From Carnobacterium pleistocenium FTR1 (GTDB lineage Bacteria; Bacillota; Bacilli; Lactobacillales; Carnobacteriaceae), in contig NZ_JQLQ01000002.1 of NCBI RefSeq assembly GCF_000744285.1, positions 992,001-1,056,000 of the forward strand: DNA of 64,000 bases. Direction: 5' to 3'. The notes under the pieces are model-generated. The model was not told the DNA's origin and searched no databases. It saw only the letters and a list, made by a program, of their open reading frames with translations. This document shows, in pieces, positions 47,930 to 56,685 of the stretch. The stretch's first letter is position 1, and each line of letters starts with the position of its first letter. The position numbers were made by a program, and so were the translations under genes.

Positions 47930-48640
47930 ATGAAAAAACGTGAATTTGTAGTCCAAGATATATTAAGTAAAATTTACCAAGAATATTATTCAAGTGGTAA
48001 GTTACCTACTCAAAGGAGTTTAGCTGTTCAATATGAAGTTTCACGATACACGATACAGGAAGCCATCAATAGCTTGAGTGATATTGGAGTTGTTCAAGTT
48101 GTTCAAGGATCTGGAACATTTATTCGAAAAGATGCTAAACAAAATCCTTTAATTTATAATTCTTTGACAAGAAATTCCTATGCTCGAATTAGTTCAAAAA
48201 TTATTTTTTTGGAGAAACAACCTGCATTGGAAGAAGATCGTCAAATTTTTGAAATAGATAATGAACAATATGTTTGGGTCTTTCAACGTATTCGTATCGT
48301 AAACTATAAAATAACTCAAATTGAAACTTCAAAATTACCGGTTTCTCTTTTTCCAGATTTAACTTCTCACATTGTTGAAGACTCTATTCAAAAGTTTGTA
48401 CAGCAATCTGGGTATGATATTTCACATTATATAACGAGTTACACTCCTGTTTTGATAACTAGAAAACAGTCTGAATTATTGCTTTGTAAAAAAGGCACTC
48501 CAGCAATGAAGATCATTAATCGTGGTATTTTAAAAAGTGGGCAAGTTTATGAATATAGTGAAGTAACTGCTATCGATTACACATGCACCTATCTTATTCC
48601 ATTTAATAAAGAAAGCCATCAAATAAGGCAAAATGATTAA
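47930..48640 (+). CDS. GntR-family (HutC-type) regulator
   Basis: A 236-residue regulator. The N-terminal winged helix (about 5-70) has KLPTQRSLAVQYEVSRYTIQ and VVQVVQGSGTFIRK. The C-terminal UTRA effector domain contains VWVFQRIRIVNYKITQIETS and INRGILKSGQVYEYSE. ATG 47930 follows GAGGAG; ATG 47912 would include the RBS in the coding frame. It lies next to the sugar-acid dehydratase and KDG genes and is the likely controller of that cluster. A palindrome at 49928-49949 is a candidate target. Confidence 0.9.
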   Translation: MKKREFVVQDILSKIYQEYYSSGKLPTQRSLAVQYEVSRYTIQEAINSLSDIGVVQVVQGSGTFIRKDAKQNPLIYNSLTRNSYARISSKIIFLEKQPALEEDRQIFEIDNEQYVWVFQRIRIVNYKITQIETSKLPVSLFPDLTSHIVEDSIQKFVQQSGYDISHYITSYTPVLITRKQSELLLCKKGTPAMKIINRGILKSGQVYEYSEVTAIDYTCTYLIPFNKESHQIRQND

Positions 48641-48647
48641 ATGAAAA

Positions 48648-48690
48648 GAACCTGTCACAGCACAAATCAGTGTGTGGCAGATTCTTTTTA
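48648..48690. terminator. convergent stem-loop terminator
   Basis: AAGAACCTGTCACA pairs with TGTGGCAGATTCTT, with A-rich and T-rich flanks, between two convergent genes, so it can serve both. Confidence 0.7.
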
Positions 48691-48698
48691 TTTTCTGA

Positions 48699-49898
48699 TT
48701 AAGGAGTAACGATTGTACCATCCGGTGTACGACTTTGTGTCCATTCATGAGGCCGATAGATGATAGGATATTCTTCGGCTAATTCTTCGTTAAAGTCAAC
48801 CCCAATTCCAGGCATATCTATTGGATAAAAGTAGCCTTTTTCAGCTACTGGTACATATGAAAAAAGCTTGGCTGTATTTTCAGGTACTAGTATATTTTCT
48901 TGAACTGCCGCGTTATGAAGGTGTATGTTTAAATGGGTATTTACAGCAATACCAATTGGTGTGATATCAGAAGGAGTATGCCAAGCCATTCGTATTCCCA
49001 TAGCGTCACAAAAATGTGCTAATTTGATAGCCGGTGTGATTCCGCCCAATTGTGAAACATGTGCACGCATATAATCAATTTCACGGTTCTTAACCAAAGA
49101 CTGCCATTCCATTGGGTTATTAAATAATTCACCAGTAGCAATTGGGGTCGATGATTGAGATCGAATTTGTTTTAGCCATTCATTTTGATCAGGTGGCAGT
49201 AAATCTTCTAAGAAAAATAGATTATACTCTTCAGATTTTTTAGCAAATTGTACTGCTTGATTTGGGTAAAGACGTTCATGAACATCATGAAGCATCTGGA
49301 ACGAGTTGCCATACTTATTGCGAATGCTTGCAAACATGTTCAAGGTTGTATCCATATATTGGTACTGGTCAAAATAAGAACCTTCAGAAGTGTTTTTAGG
49401 CGTATTCAGTTCAGCAGCTGGGCCACCATAGAAACCTAATTGACAGCGAATATATTGGTAACCTTCAGCAAGGATAGTATCGATCTCCTGGTAGAGGTCG
49501 TCTAGGTTATCTGCCACCGCATGAGTATAACTAGCAATGGCATCTCTAGATTTCCCACCTAATAACTGATAGAGCGGCATATCACATAATTTTCCTTTGA
49601 TATCCCAGAGAGCCATATCTATTCCAGAAATAGCGTTATTAATTACTGGACCGTTTCTCCAGTAGGAATTAACGGTCATCATTTGCCATAAATCTTCAAT
49701 GTTATTAGCATCTTTACCAATCAGTAAAGGTTTTAGATACTCGTCAACCATAACTTTAACTGCTAAAGGGCGTTGTTGAAAAGTTGCACAACCATAACCT
49801 ATGACACCTCTATTTGTTTCTATTTTCACTACTACTAAATTGTGTCGATCTGGTTTGATGGTGTAACTTTTAATATCTGTAATAATCGTTGGTTTCAT
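48699..49898 (-). CDS. enolase-superfamily sugar-acid dehydratase (RspA/ManD-like)
   Basis: A 399-residue member of the mandelate racemase/muconate lactonising family. It has [28 protein letters not shown], the acidic metal-site residues in [19 protein letters not shown] and [10 protein letters not shown], and the HTPSD end motif, as in D-mannonate or D-gluconate dehydratases. The product would be 2-keto-3-deoxygluconate, which fits KDG kinase and KDPG aldolase next door. ATG 49898 follows GGAAGAGAGG; an upstream in-frame ATG at 49946 is unlikely. It is transcribed divergently from the PTS operon. The sugar-acid substrate is uncertain. Confidence 0.88.
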   Translation of the reverse strand: MKPTIITDIKSYTIKPDRHNLVVVKIETNRGVIGYGCATFQQRPLAVKVMVDEYLKPLLIGKDANNIEDLWQMMTVNSYWRNGPVINNAISGIDMALWDIKGKLCDMPLYQLLGGKSRDAIASYTHAVADNLDDLYQEIDTILAEGYQYIRCQLGFYGGPAAELNTPKNTSEGSYFDQYQYMDTTLNMFASIRNKYGNSFQMLHDVHERLYPNQAVQFAKKSEEYNLFFLEDLLPPDQNEWLKQIRSQSSTPIATGELFNNPMEWQSLVKNREIDYMRAHVSQLGGITPAIKLAHFCDAMGIRMAWHTPSDITPIGIAVNTHLNIHLHNAAVQENILVPENTAKLFSYVPVAEKGYFYPIDMPGIGVDFNEELAEEYPIIYRPHEWTQSRTPDGTIVTP

Positions 49899-49927
49899 GT
49901 TCAAACCTCTCTTCCTTTTTTTAAGAC

Positions 49928-49949
49928 TACATGTATATTGAAACATGTA
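49928..49949. promoter_or_regulatory. inverted repeat operator before the dehydratase gene
   Basis: TACATGT (49928-49934) and ACATGTA (49943-49949), an 8-base spacer apart, lie 30 bases upstream of the dehydratase start. On the minus strand TTGACA at about 49966 is a -35, so the repeat overlaps the expected -10. Likely bound by the GntR regulator. Confidence 0.5.
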
Positions 49950-50115
49950 ATGGGAACGGCTGTCAATTTGGTATGAAAAGATAGAGATATATGGATAAAA
50001 ACCAGTCCAATAATCATCATAAATTCAAAAAACGTTGTTACATCAAAGGATTCTTTCGTATTATTCATATTAAGGACTGTTTTTATAATTTGGAATATTG
50101 TGCTATCATTTAAAT

Positions 50116-50129
50116 TGTAAACGGAAACA
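50116..50129 (+). promoter_or_regulatory. cre site before the KDG operon
   Basis: TGTAAACGGAAACA is a full match to the cre consensus TGNAANCGNWNNCW and lies 34 bases before ATG 50163. Confidence 0.7.
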
Positions 50130-50162
50130 AAAAATAATTAGAGAAAAAGGGTGGGGAATCAA

Positions 50163-51992
50163 ATGAAAAAAGAAGAGGTTGCAAAACAAATTATTCAACA
50201 TATTGGAGGCCAAGCAAATATAAATAATGCTTGGCATTGTATGACACGGTTAAGATTTAATCTTAAAGACAAAGAAAAAGTGAATTACAAAGAATTGGAA
50301 AAGATACCAGGTGTAGTCGGTACAAAGTTTCAAAGTGATCAATTACAAATTGTTATCGGGACAAATGTGGCTAGCTATTATGAAATATTAGCTAAAGAAT
50401 TAGGTATCGAAGAGGATTCAGATAGTAACCATAATCAAAATAGTGAGAAAAAAGGATTAGTTTCTTTATTTATGGATACTGTTTCTGGCGTTTTTGGTCC
50501 TATCGTGCCGGCAATTGCGGGTGCTGGTATGATAAAAGGATTGATGGCTGGTCTTGTTGCATTGAATGTCATTTCTAATGAGACACCAACTTTTCAAGTA
50601 ATTGATATGTTAGCTAGTGGAGTATTTGTATTCTTGCCCTTTTTTGTTGCAGCTTCTGCAGCTCGAATTTTTAAAACCAATCAATATCTAGCGATTGCAA
50701 TCGCTGCTACATTGCAATTTCCAACGATGACTGCTGCTGCAGCCGCTGGAGAATTTTCAAACTTTATGCTTTTTGGCATAGTTCCTGTACCAGTATTTAA
50801 TTACGCTGGAACAGTAATCCCAATTATTTTTGCAATTTTAGCTTTGAGTTATATTTATCGGTGGGTTGACAAAGTCTTACCAGAAATATTACGTACCGTA
50901 TTTACTCCGACAATTTCATTATTTGTTGGAGGAATATTTGCTTTAACAGTAATAGGACCTATCGGAATCTATGCGGGTAATCTTCTTGCTGATGGAGTGA
51001 GTTGGTTGTTTACCATTTCTCCAATTTTAGCTGGTGTGGTAGTTGGGTTAATCAGACCAATTGCGATCCTTACGGGTTTACATCATGCTATGACTCCGAT
51101 TGCGTTACAAAATTTTGCCAATCAAGGCTACGATATGCTAATGCCAATGATGTTTATGGCTAATATGGCTATAACCGGTGCAACGATTGCTTTATATAAA
51201 AAAGTTCAAACAAAGGAAGAAAAATCAATCATCATCTCAGCTGCTTTTTCAGGTCTGTTAGGTATAACTGAACCTGCTTTATTTGGGGTATTAACAAAGT
51301 ATAAAAAAGCTTTTCTTGCAGCAACCATTGGTAGTGCTGTATCTTCTGCCTTTATCAGTTTCTTTGGAGTAAGGATTTATGGGTACATCTTATCAAGTAT
51401 CTTCAGTTTACCAGCGTATATTGGCGAATATTTTATTTATGCAGTTTTTGGAATTATAATAGCAATAGGGGTTTCATTTGCTATTACTAGTTTCTTAGTA
51501 CCAAAACAAGAAGTTGAGGAAAGTTCAAATGAAGTCCAATTGAATGCGGTTACTGATGGCCTGTATGTTCCGCTAGAAGATGTAAATGATGATGTCTTTT
51601 CAACAAAAATGCTGGGTGATGGATATGCTATGAAATCTACCTCAGGAGATATTTATTCACCTGTTTCTGGTACCGTTCAAACAATTTTCCCAACAAAACA
51701 TGCGATTGGGATAGTTACAGAAAATGGACTTGAAGTTCTTGTCCATATGGGAATTGATACAGTAAGTTTAAATGGAGAAGCGTTTGATGTCTTTGTTAAA
51801 GTAGGAGAAAAAGTAACCTCTAAAATGAAAATTGCTCATATTAATTTAGAAAAAGTAAGAGAAGCCCAAAAAGATGACACTATTATTGTGGTCGTGACGA
51901 ATATGGATAAAGTTCAAAGTTTAGCTGGTGAACATAATCTTGAAGGAGAACATCTTGCTGGGACTACATTAGGAAATGCTGTTTTATCTTAA
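50163..51992 (+). CDS. PTS beta-glucoside-type EIIBCA permease
   Basis: A 609-residue three-domain sugar permease in the order IIB-IIC-IIA. IIB has Cys26 in NAWHCMTRLRF. IIC (about 100-450) has ten or so helices with VFGPIVPAIAGAGMIKG and RPIAILTGLHHAMTPI. IIA carries His528 in VLVHMGIDTV. ATG 50163 follows GGGTGGGG; the ORF could begin at GTG 50151. The family moves beta-glucosides and similar sugars. Its downstream partners (KDPG aldolase, KDG kinase) suggest a substrate related to a uronate or aldonate disaccharide, which is inference. Confidence 0.9.
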   Translation: MKKEEVAKQIIQHIGGQANINNAWHCMTRLRFNLKDKEKVNYKELEKIPGVVGTKFQSDQLQIVIGTNVASYYEILAKELGIEEDSDSNHNQNSEKKGLVSLFMDTVSGVFGPIVPAIAGAGMIKGLMAGLVALNVISNETPTFQVIDMLASGVFVFLPFFVAASAARIFKTNQYLAIAIAATLQFPTMTAAAAAGEFSNFMLFGIVPVPVFNYAGTVIPIIFAILALSYIYRWVDKVLPEILRTVFTPTISLFVGGIFALTVIGPIGIYAGNLLADGVSWLFTISPILAGVVVGLIRPIAILTGLHHAMTPIALQNFANQGYDMLMPMMFMANMAITGATIALYKKVQTKEEKSIIISAAFSGLLGITEPALFGVLTKYKKAFLAATIGSAVSSAFISFFGVRIYGYILSSIFSLPAYIGEYFIYAVFGIIIAIGVSFAITSFLVPKQEVEESSNEVQLNAVTDGLYVPLEDVNDDVFSTKMLGDGYAMKSTSGDIYSPVSGTVQTIFPTKHAIGIVTENGLEVLVHMGIDTVSLNGEAFDVFVKVGEKVTSKMKIAHINLEKVREAQKDDTIIVVVTNMDKVQSLAGEHNLEGEHLAGTTLGNAVLS

Positions 51993-52030
51993 AACTCAAA
52001 GATCAATAATTTTTTAGAGGAGAATAAGAA

Positions 52031-52681
52031 ATGAAAAAAATGACTATTTTGCAACGAATAGAAGAAGCCGGTGTTATAGCTGTTCTTAGAGGCGAAACGA
52101 AAGAAGAAGTTTTAAAAACTAGTCATGCGGTAATTGAAGGCGGAATTAGAAGTATAGAATTAACCTTTACTGTTCCCGAAGCTAATGAAATCATAAAAGA
52201 ATTAGCTGTTTATTATAAAAATCAAGCCGAAATAGTTATAGGAGCTGGAACAGTATTAGATGCAACAACAGCTCGCTTAGCCATTATGGCTGGGGCTGAA
52301 TATATTGTAAGTCCAAGTTTTAACCCAGCTACTGCAGAAATGTGTAACCTTTACCAAATTCCTTATTTACCAGGATGTATGACCATAACTGAGATGGAAA
52401 CGGCACTTAAATGTGGTGTTGATATTGTCAAATTATTCCCTGGAAGTGTATATGGTCCTAGTGTGGTTAAAGCATTTAAAGCACCATTACCTTATTTGAA
52501 TATCATGCCTACAGGTGGTGTCAATATAGACAATATGGCAGAATGGTTCAACGAAGGCGTAGTTGCTGTCGGTGTTGGTGGGAATTTATTAGAGCCAGTA
52601 AAAAATGGAGATTTTGATAAAGTCACCGATTTAGCAAAACAATATATGAATAAATACCACGAAATAAAAGGACACAGATAA
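52031..52681 (+). CDS. eda: 2-dehydro-3-deoxyphosphogluconate aldolase
   Basis: Cleaves 2-keto-3-deoxy-6-phosphogluconate to pyruvate and glyceraldehyde-3-phosphate. The 216-residue class I aldolase has IEEAGVIAVLRG, GGIRSIELTFTVPEA, GAGTVLDATTARLAIMAGAE, and the Schiff-base Lys134 in DIVKLFPGS, followed by MPTGGVNI. AGAGGAG precedes ATG 52031. It lies 39 bases after the PTS gene and 2 bases before the kinase gene that makes its substrate. Confidence 0.95.
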   Translation: MKKMTILQRIEEAGVIAVLRGETKEEVLKTSHAVIEGGIRSIELTFTVPEANEIIKELAVYYKNQAEIVIGAGTVLDATTARLAIMAGAEYIVSPSFNPATAEMCNLYQIPYLPGCMTITEMETALKCGVDIVKLFPGSVYGPSVVKAFKAPLPYLNIMPTGGVNIDNMAEWFNEGVVAVGVGGNLLEPVKNGDFDKVTDLAKQYMNKYHEIKGHR

Positions 52682-52682
52682 T

Positions 52683-53696
52683 ATGGGGAAAATTGTAACG
52701 TTGGGCGAAGTTATGATGAGACTCTCAACAAATCCTGGTGAACGATTAGCACATGCTCAACAATTTGATGTTTGTTATGGAGGTGGAGAAGCAAATGTAG
52801 CCATCTCACTTGCTAACTATGGTCATGAGGTAGTCTTTGCCAGTAAAGTTCCCAATAATGCTTTAGGCCAATCGGTAAAAAAATTTTTAAATAGTTATGG
52901 AGTATCCACTACAAACTTACTTTTTGGTGGTAAGCGTTTAGGACTGTACTATATGGAAGCTGGAGTGGCGAAGCGATCTGCGGACGTGATTTACGACCGA
53001 TTGGGTTCTAGTTTTGCTGCTATAACAGAAATTGAATGGGATTTAGAAGCTCTTTTCGAAGGTGTCGATGTATTTCATATTTCTGGAATTACTTCTGCAC
53101 TTTCAAAAGAGTGGCAAAAACGGACAATAGATTTAATTAAGTTTGCTAAGAATACAGGTGTTAAGATAAGTTTTGATATTAATTACCGCTCAAAACTTTG
53201 GAGTTTAGAAGAGGCACAAGAAACTATTAGAAAGATTTTACCGTATGTAGATTATTGTTCGGCTGGTGAATTGGATGCTCGCTACCTTCTTAATATTCCT
53301 AAGTGCAGCGAAAATAAAGGTATTAAAAATGAAATGATTTACTACTATCAAGAAATGCAAGGGATGTTCCCTAATATTGAAGTTTTTTATTCAACTAAAA
53401 GGGCAATCTATTCAGTAACTGAAAATGATTTAACCGGCAATATCTGGATGGATAAAAAATATTACGAATCTGATTGTCATCATATAAATCCCATTGTAGA
53501 TCGTATAGGAGGCGGCGATGCCTTTTCTGGAGGTGTTTTACATGGTCTTTTATGTCAAAATGACCCTCAAACGATTATCAATTTTGCTACAGCAGCATCA
53601 GCATTGAAACACACAGTCCTAGGAGATTGTAATCAATTTAGTGTATCTGAAGTAAATGACTTTTTAGATTCAGGTTCAGGGAAGATAAAGCGATGA
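52683..53696 (+). CDS. kdgK: 2-dehydro-3-deoxygluconate kinase (PfkB family)
   Basis: A 337-residue PfkB-fold kinase. The N-terminal block TLGEVMMRLSTNPGERLAHA and the two PfkB signatures GGGEANVAISLANYGH and DRIGGGDAFSGGVLHGL (anion-hole GGD) are clear. It would phosphorylate 2-keto-3-deoxygluconate for the aldolase upstream. No separate RBS spacing is left after the eda stop, but a GG-rich stretch is not seen either, so translation is likely coupled. Ends the KDG operon. Confidence 0.9.
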   Translation: MGKIVTLGEVMMRLSTNPGERLAHAQQFDVCYGGGEANVAISLANYGHEVVFASKVPNNALGQSVKKFLNSYGVSTTNLLFGGKRLGLYYMEAGVAKRSADVIYDRLGSSFAAITEIEWDLEALFEGVDVFHISGITSALSKEWQKRTIDLIKFAKNTGVKISFDINYRSKLWSLEEAQETIRKILPYVDYCSAGELDARYLLNIPKCSENKGIKNEMIYYYQEMQGMFPNIEVFYSTKRAIYSVTENDLTGNIWMDKKYYESDCHHINPIVDRIGGGDAFSGGVLHGLLCQNDPQTIINFATAASALKHTVLGDCNQFSVSEVNDFLDSGSGKIKR

Positions 53697-53810
53697 TATC
53701 AAAAAACTTTTTAAACTAACTATCATACAAAAAATAAGCTAACGCATTAACTAATACAATATTACATTAGGTCTAACTAGTATTTAAAGTTGGTAGCTAA
53801 AAAAGAATAC

Positions 53811-53848
53811 ACAGAAAAAGAACCTATCACAGTAGGTTCTTTTTCTGT
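53811..53848. terminator. perfect bidirectional terminator
   Basis: ACAGAAAAAGAACCT (53811-53825) pairs perfectly with AGGTTCTTTTTCTGT (53834-53848) around an 8-base loop, between convergent genes. Confidence 0.9.
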
Positions 53849-53872
53849 ATATTCTCGTCGAGGGATAAGGTA

Positions 53873-54766
53873 TTATTCGAAGAGCCCTTGATTTTCTAAA
53901 CGAACCAACATATGATAGATGCCTTCATGGTTGTGACTATCAGTGGTGTAGTTAGCTTGTTGTTTTGCGGAACTAAGGGCATTGCCCATGGCTACCGAAT
54001 ATTTTTTATTTTTGAACATCGAGATATCGTTTTCGCTATCGCCGAAGACAACCATTTCATCATGTTGAATATTTTGGTTCTCCATGATGAGTTCTAAAGC
54101 ATTTCCTTTCGTGATGTCCTTATTCGTGATCTCCATTTTGCGTTCGTCTGAAAAGACACATTCATATTGTGCGTAAATAGGATGGTTTTTTAACGTATCC
54201 CGCACGAAGGACATATAAGCGGGCTGTTGGACGACAGAGATCTTATTGCAAAAACTAGGCGTATCTGCCAAATTGCGTACCATATATTGATTAGGGTAAC
54301 CGTCACGCGTGTCACATAACCAGCCATACATTCCGCCCATCCAGGGATAATCATCCGGTAGGCGCATCTCTCCGCGGATATTTTTTTTAATGGTGTAGAT
54401 CTCATCGGGCAAATAAGTATAGATCGTATCATCTTGACTGTATTGTAATTCCACCGTAAAGAGCGAAAAGAAACGGTTGATCTCAGTGATAAACGATCCC
54501 TCTAATAAACCAATTCTGTCGCGTTTAGCGGTTGCAACATGATAAATAGACGTGCCATTAACGTCGATCATCAAACCGGCATGCTTGTCCATCTGCAACT
54601 CTAAAGCATCAGGCAACAAGCGGATGTAGCTTCGGCCACTAGCTAAAATCAATTTAACGCCTTTGGTTTGCAGCTCCATCAATTTACGGAACGTTTTAGG
54701 GGCGATAGTATGATCAGAAGTAAGCAAGGTCCCATCCATATCACATACGATTGCTTTAATTGTCAT
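53873..54766 (-). CDS. Cof-type HAD-family phosphatase
   Basis: A 297-residue HAD hydrolase of the Cof subfamily. Motif I is VCDMDGTLLTSD (nucleophile Asp and acid Asp), motif II LILASGRSY, and motif IV VFGDSENDISMFK with a GNA end. Cof proteins dephosphorylate sugar phosphates or cofactors. Its start ATG overlaps the stop of the upstream RpiR regulator gene (ATGA), so the two form an operon, divergent from the 6-phosphogluconate operon. Substrate unknown. Confidence 0.92.
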   Translation of the reverse strand: MTIKAIVCDMDGTLLTSDHTIAPKTFRKLMELQTKGVKLILASGRSYIRLLPDALELQMDKHAGLMIDVNGTSIYHVATAKRDRIGLLEGSFITEINRFFSLFTVELQYSQDDTIYTYLPDEIYTIKKNIRGEMRLPDDYPWMGGMYGWLCDTRDGYPNQYMVRNLADTPSFCNKISVVQQPAYMSFVRDTLKNHPIYAQYECVFSDERKMEITNKDITKGNALELIMENQNIQHDEMVVFGDSENDISMFKNKKYSVAMGNALSSAKQQANYTTDSHNHEGIYHMLVRLENQGLFE

Positions 54767-55641
54767 CGCAATTTCCTTCCTTTTTTTGTAATAGCCAACG
54801 CCTTACGAATCCTTTCTAAGGATTCTTTGTTTTTTGCTTCATCATGATACATCATGGCGACATAGAGAATATCAATGATCGTCATATAAAGAATTCGAGA
54901 GGTGAGTGTCTCGGATTGAAAAACAGATTCTTCTGAATCGACAATGAACGCGACGGTCGAAAGTTTCACTAAATCCGTGTGGTGGTTACCGGTTAGGACA
55001 ATAATTTTGACGTGATTGGCGCATAAAATTTTTGCCACTTCAATCGTTTCAATCGTCTCGCCAGAGTGTGAAAATAAAAAAACACAATCATTTGGACCAA
55101 GCTTTGTAGCGTAGCTCAGCTGCATATGGTAATCAAAAATATAATTGCAATGAAATTCCGTCCGCAAAAATTTGTGGTAGCTATCTAATGCAATTACGGA
55201 TGAAGCCCCTTGTCCAAAAAAGTGTAAAACTCTAGAATCAGAGATCAAACTTAGTGCGAGATTGATTTTTGTTTCATCCAGTGATTCAACCATATTATCT
55301 AACGCGACCTTATTTGAATAAACCAATTTTTGGGCGATCGTATAGGAAGAATCCTTTTTGCTGACGTCAGAAAAAACCGCTAGCTCATTTTTTCGTTCTT
55401 CAATTGTTCTGAAATTAGATGCTACCGAAATTTTAAAGTTGGGGAAGCCATCATAACCGATTTTTTTAACAAATTTAAAAATAGTTGCTTCAGAAAATCC
55501 GGTATCATCTGCTAAGTTGGAAAGGGTTTTATTGACTATGTCATTGCTAAGTTTAATGAAATGATTGGCGATAGTCTTCTCAGTATCGCTGAAACCTTTC
55601 ATATAAGGCCGTAGTAATTTTTCTAAATAATTATAAGGCAT
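54763..55641 (-). CDS. RpiR-family regulator of the PTS-6-phosphogluconate operon
   Basis: A 292-residue transcription factor. The HTH_6 domain (about 1-80) has LSNLADDTGFSEATIFKFVK and IGYDGFPNFK. The SIS domain has HFFGQGASSVIA and VFLFSHSGETIETIE for sugar-phosphate binding. GAGGAG precedes ATG 55641. It is divergent from the gnd-like gene, and an inverted repeat within that gene's promoter (55716-55734) is a likely target. Probable effector is a phosphorylated sugar acid, by context. Confidence 0.9.
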   Translation of the reverse strand: MPYNYLEKLLRPYMKGFSDTEKTIANHFIKLSNDIVNKTLSNLADDTGFSEATIFKFVKKIGYDGFPNFKISVASNFRTIEERKNELAVFSDVSKKDSSYTIAQKLVYSNKVALDNMVESLDETKINLALSLISDSRVLHFFGQGASSVIALDSYHKFLRTEFHCNYIFDYHMQLSYATKLGPNDCVFLFSHSGETIETIEVAKILCANHVKIIVLTGNHHTDLVKLSTVAFIVDSEESVFQSETLTSRILYMTIIDILYVAMMYHDEAKNKESLERIRKALAITKKGRKLR

Positions 55642-55712
55642 ATAAGTTCAACTCCTCTTTAATAACAGTATACTACATTTTTCTGAATAAAAAACTTTTT
55701 TTATGAAAGCCC

Positions 55713-55740
55713 TTTACAAATAAAAAATATTTGTTACAAT
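55713..55740 (+). promoter_or_regulatory. promoter with an inverted repeat in its spacer
   Basis: TTTACA (55713-55718), a 16-base spacer, and TACAAT (55735-55740). ACAAATA and TATTTGT, 5 bases apart (55716-55734), fill the spacer and overlap the -35, an ideal repressor operator. Confidence 0.65.
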
Positions 55741-55777
55741 TGGGTTATGAAAGAGAGAATGAAGAGGAGGAGAAGAC

Positions 55778-56683
55778 TTGAAAATAGGCATTATCGGATT
55801 AGGAAAAATGGGTTTAAACCTAGCCCTAAATTTGAAAGAAAATAATATCGATGTTATCGGTTATGATGTTTCGATCCCGGCACGCCAAAAAGCTTCTGAG
55901 AGTCAACTAGCAATTGCTAATTCACAAGAAACGTTTCTCGAAAGCTTAGAAGAAAAAAAAATCATCTTTTTAAGTACACCAGCAGGAAACATCACCAATA
56001 CGTTGGTAAAAACACTTAGTGATCAATTACAAACAGGTGACATTTTGATAGACGGAGGAAATTCTTATTTTAAGGACAGTGTGAGAAATTATGAATTAGC
56101 TAAAGAAAAAGGAATCGGTTTTCTAGATTGCGGTACGTCAGGAGGAATGGAAGGCGCACAATTAGGTGCTTGTTTGATGATTGGCGGAGATGCCGACGTT
56201 TTCATCGAAGTAGAAGAAGTTTTCGCTGCACTGGCTTGTGACAAAGGGTATCTATACACAGGGGAATCTGGTAGCGGACATTACTTGAAAATGGTCCACA
56301 ATGGTATTGAATATGGCATGATGCAAGCTGTTGGTGAAGGATTTGATATCTTAAATGCCGGTAAATATGATTACAATTTCGAAAAAGTCGCTTCTGTCTG
56401 GAATAACGGATCGGTTATCCGTTCATGGCTGATGGAATTGACAGAAGAAAGTTTCAAGAGTGATCCTAAATTAGACGATATTAAAGGTATCATAGATGTC
56501 AGTGGAGAAGGAAAATGGACCGTCATTGAGGCGCTCGATTTAAATATTCCTGTTCCTGTTATTGCAAGTTCATTATTTGCTCGTAATGTATCAAAAATTG
56601 ATGACAGTTTTTCTGCAAAAGTTGTCGCAACGATGCGGAATCAATTCGGCGGTCATACGGTTATGAGAAATGGGGAACTTTAA
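55778..56683 (+). CDS. 6-phosphogluconate dehydrogenase, short NAD-type
   Basis: A 301-residue decarboxylating 6-phosphogluconate dehydrogenase of the short (about 300-residue) class, distinct from the usual 470-residue form. GLGKMGLNLA is the dinucleotide motif, DGGNSYFKDS and DCGTSGGMEGAQLGACLMIGG are substrate-site blocks, and the catalytic Lys lies in HYLKMVHNGIEYGMMQ. It would give ribulose-5-phosphate. TTG 55778 starts the protein exactly at the Rossmann strand, with GAGGAGG upstream. It is the first gene of a long operon ending with the PTS IIA gene. Confidence 0.9.
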   Translation: MKIGIIGLGKMGLNLALNLKENNIDVIGYDVSIPARQKASESQLAIANSQETFLESLEEKKIIFLSTPAGNITNTLVKTLSDQLQTGDILIDGGNSYFKDSVRNYELAKEKGIGFLDCGTSGGMEGAQLGACLMIGGDADVFIEVEEVFAALACDKGYLYTGESGSGHYLKMVHNGIEYGMMQAVGEGFDILNAGKYDYNFEKVASVWNNGSVIRSWLMELTEESFKSDPKLDDIKGIIDVSGEGKWTVIEALDLNIPVPVIASSLFARNVSKIDDSFSAKVVATMRNQFGGHTVMRNGEL

Positions 56684-56685
56684 AA

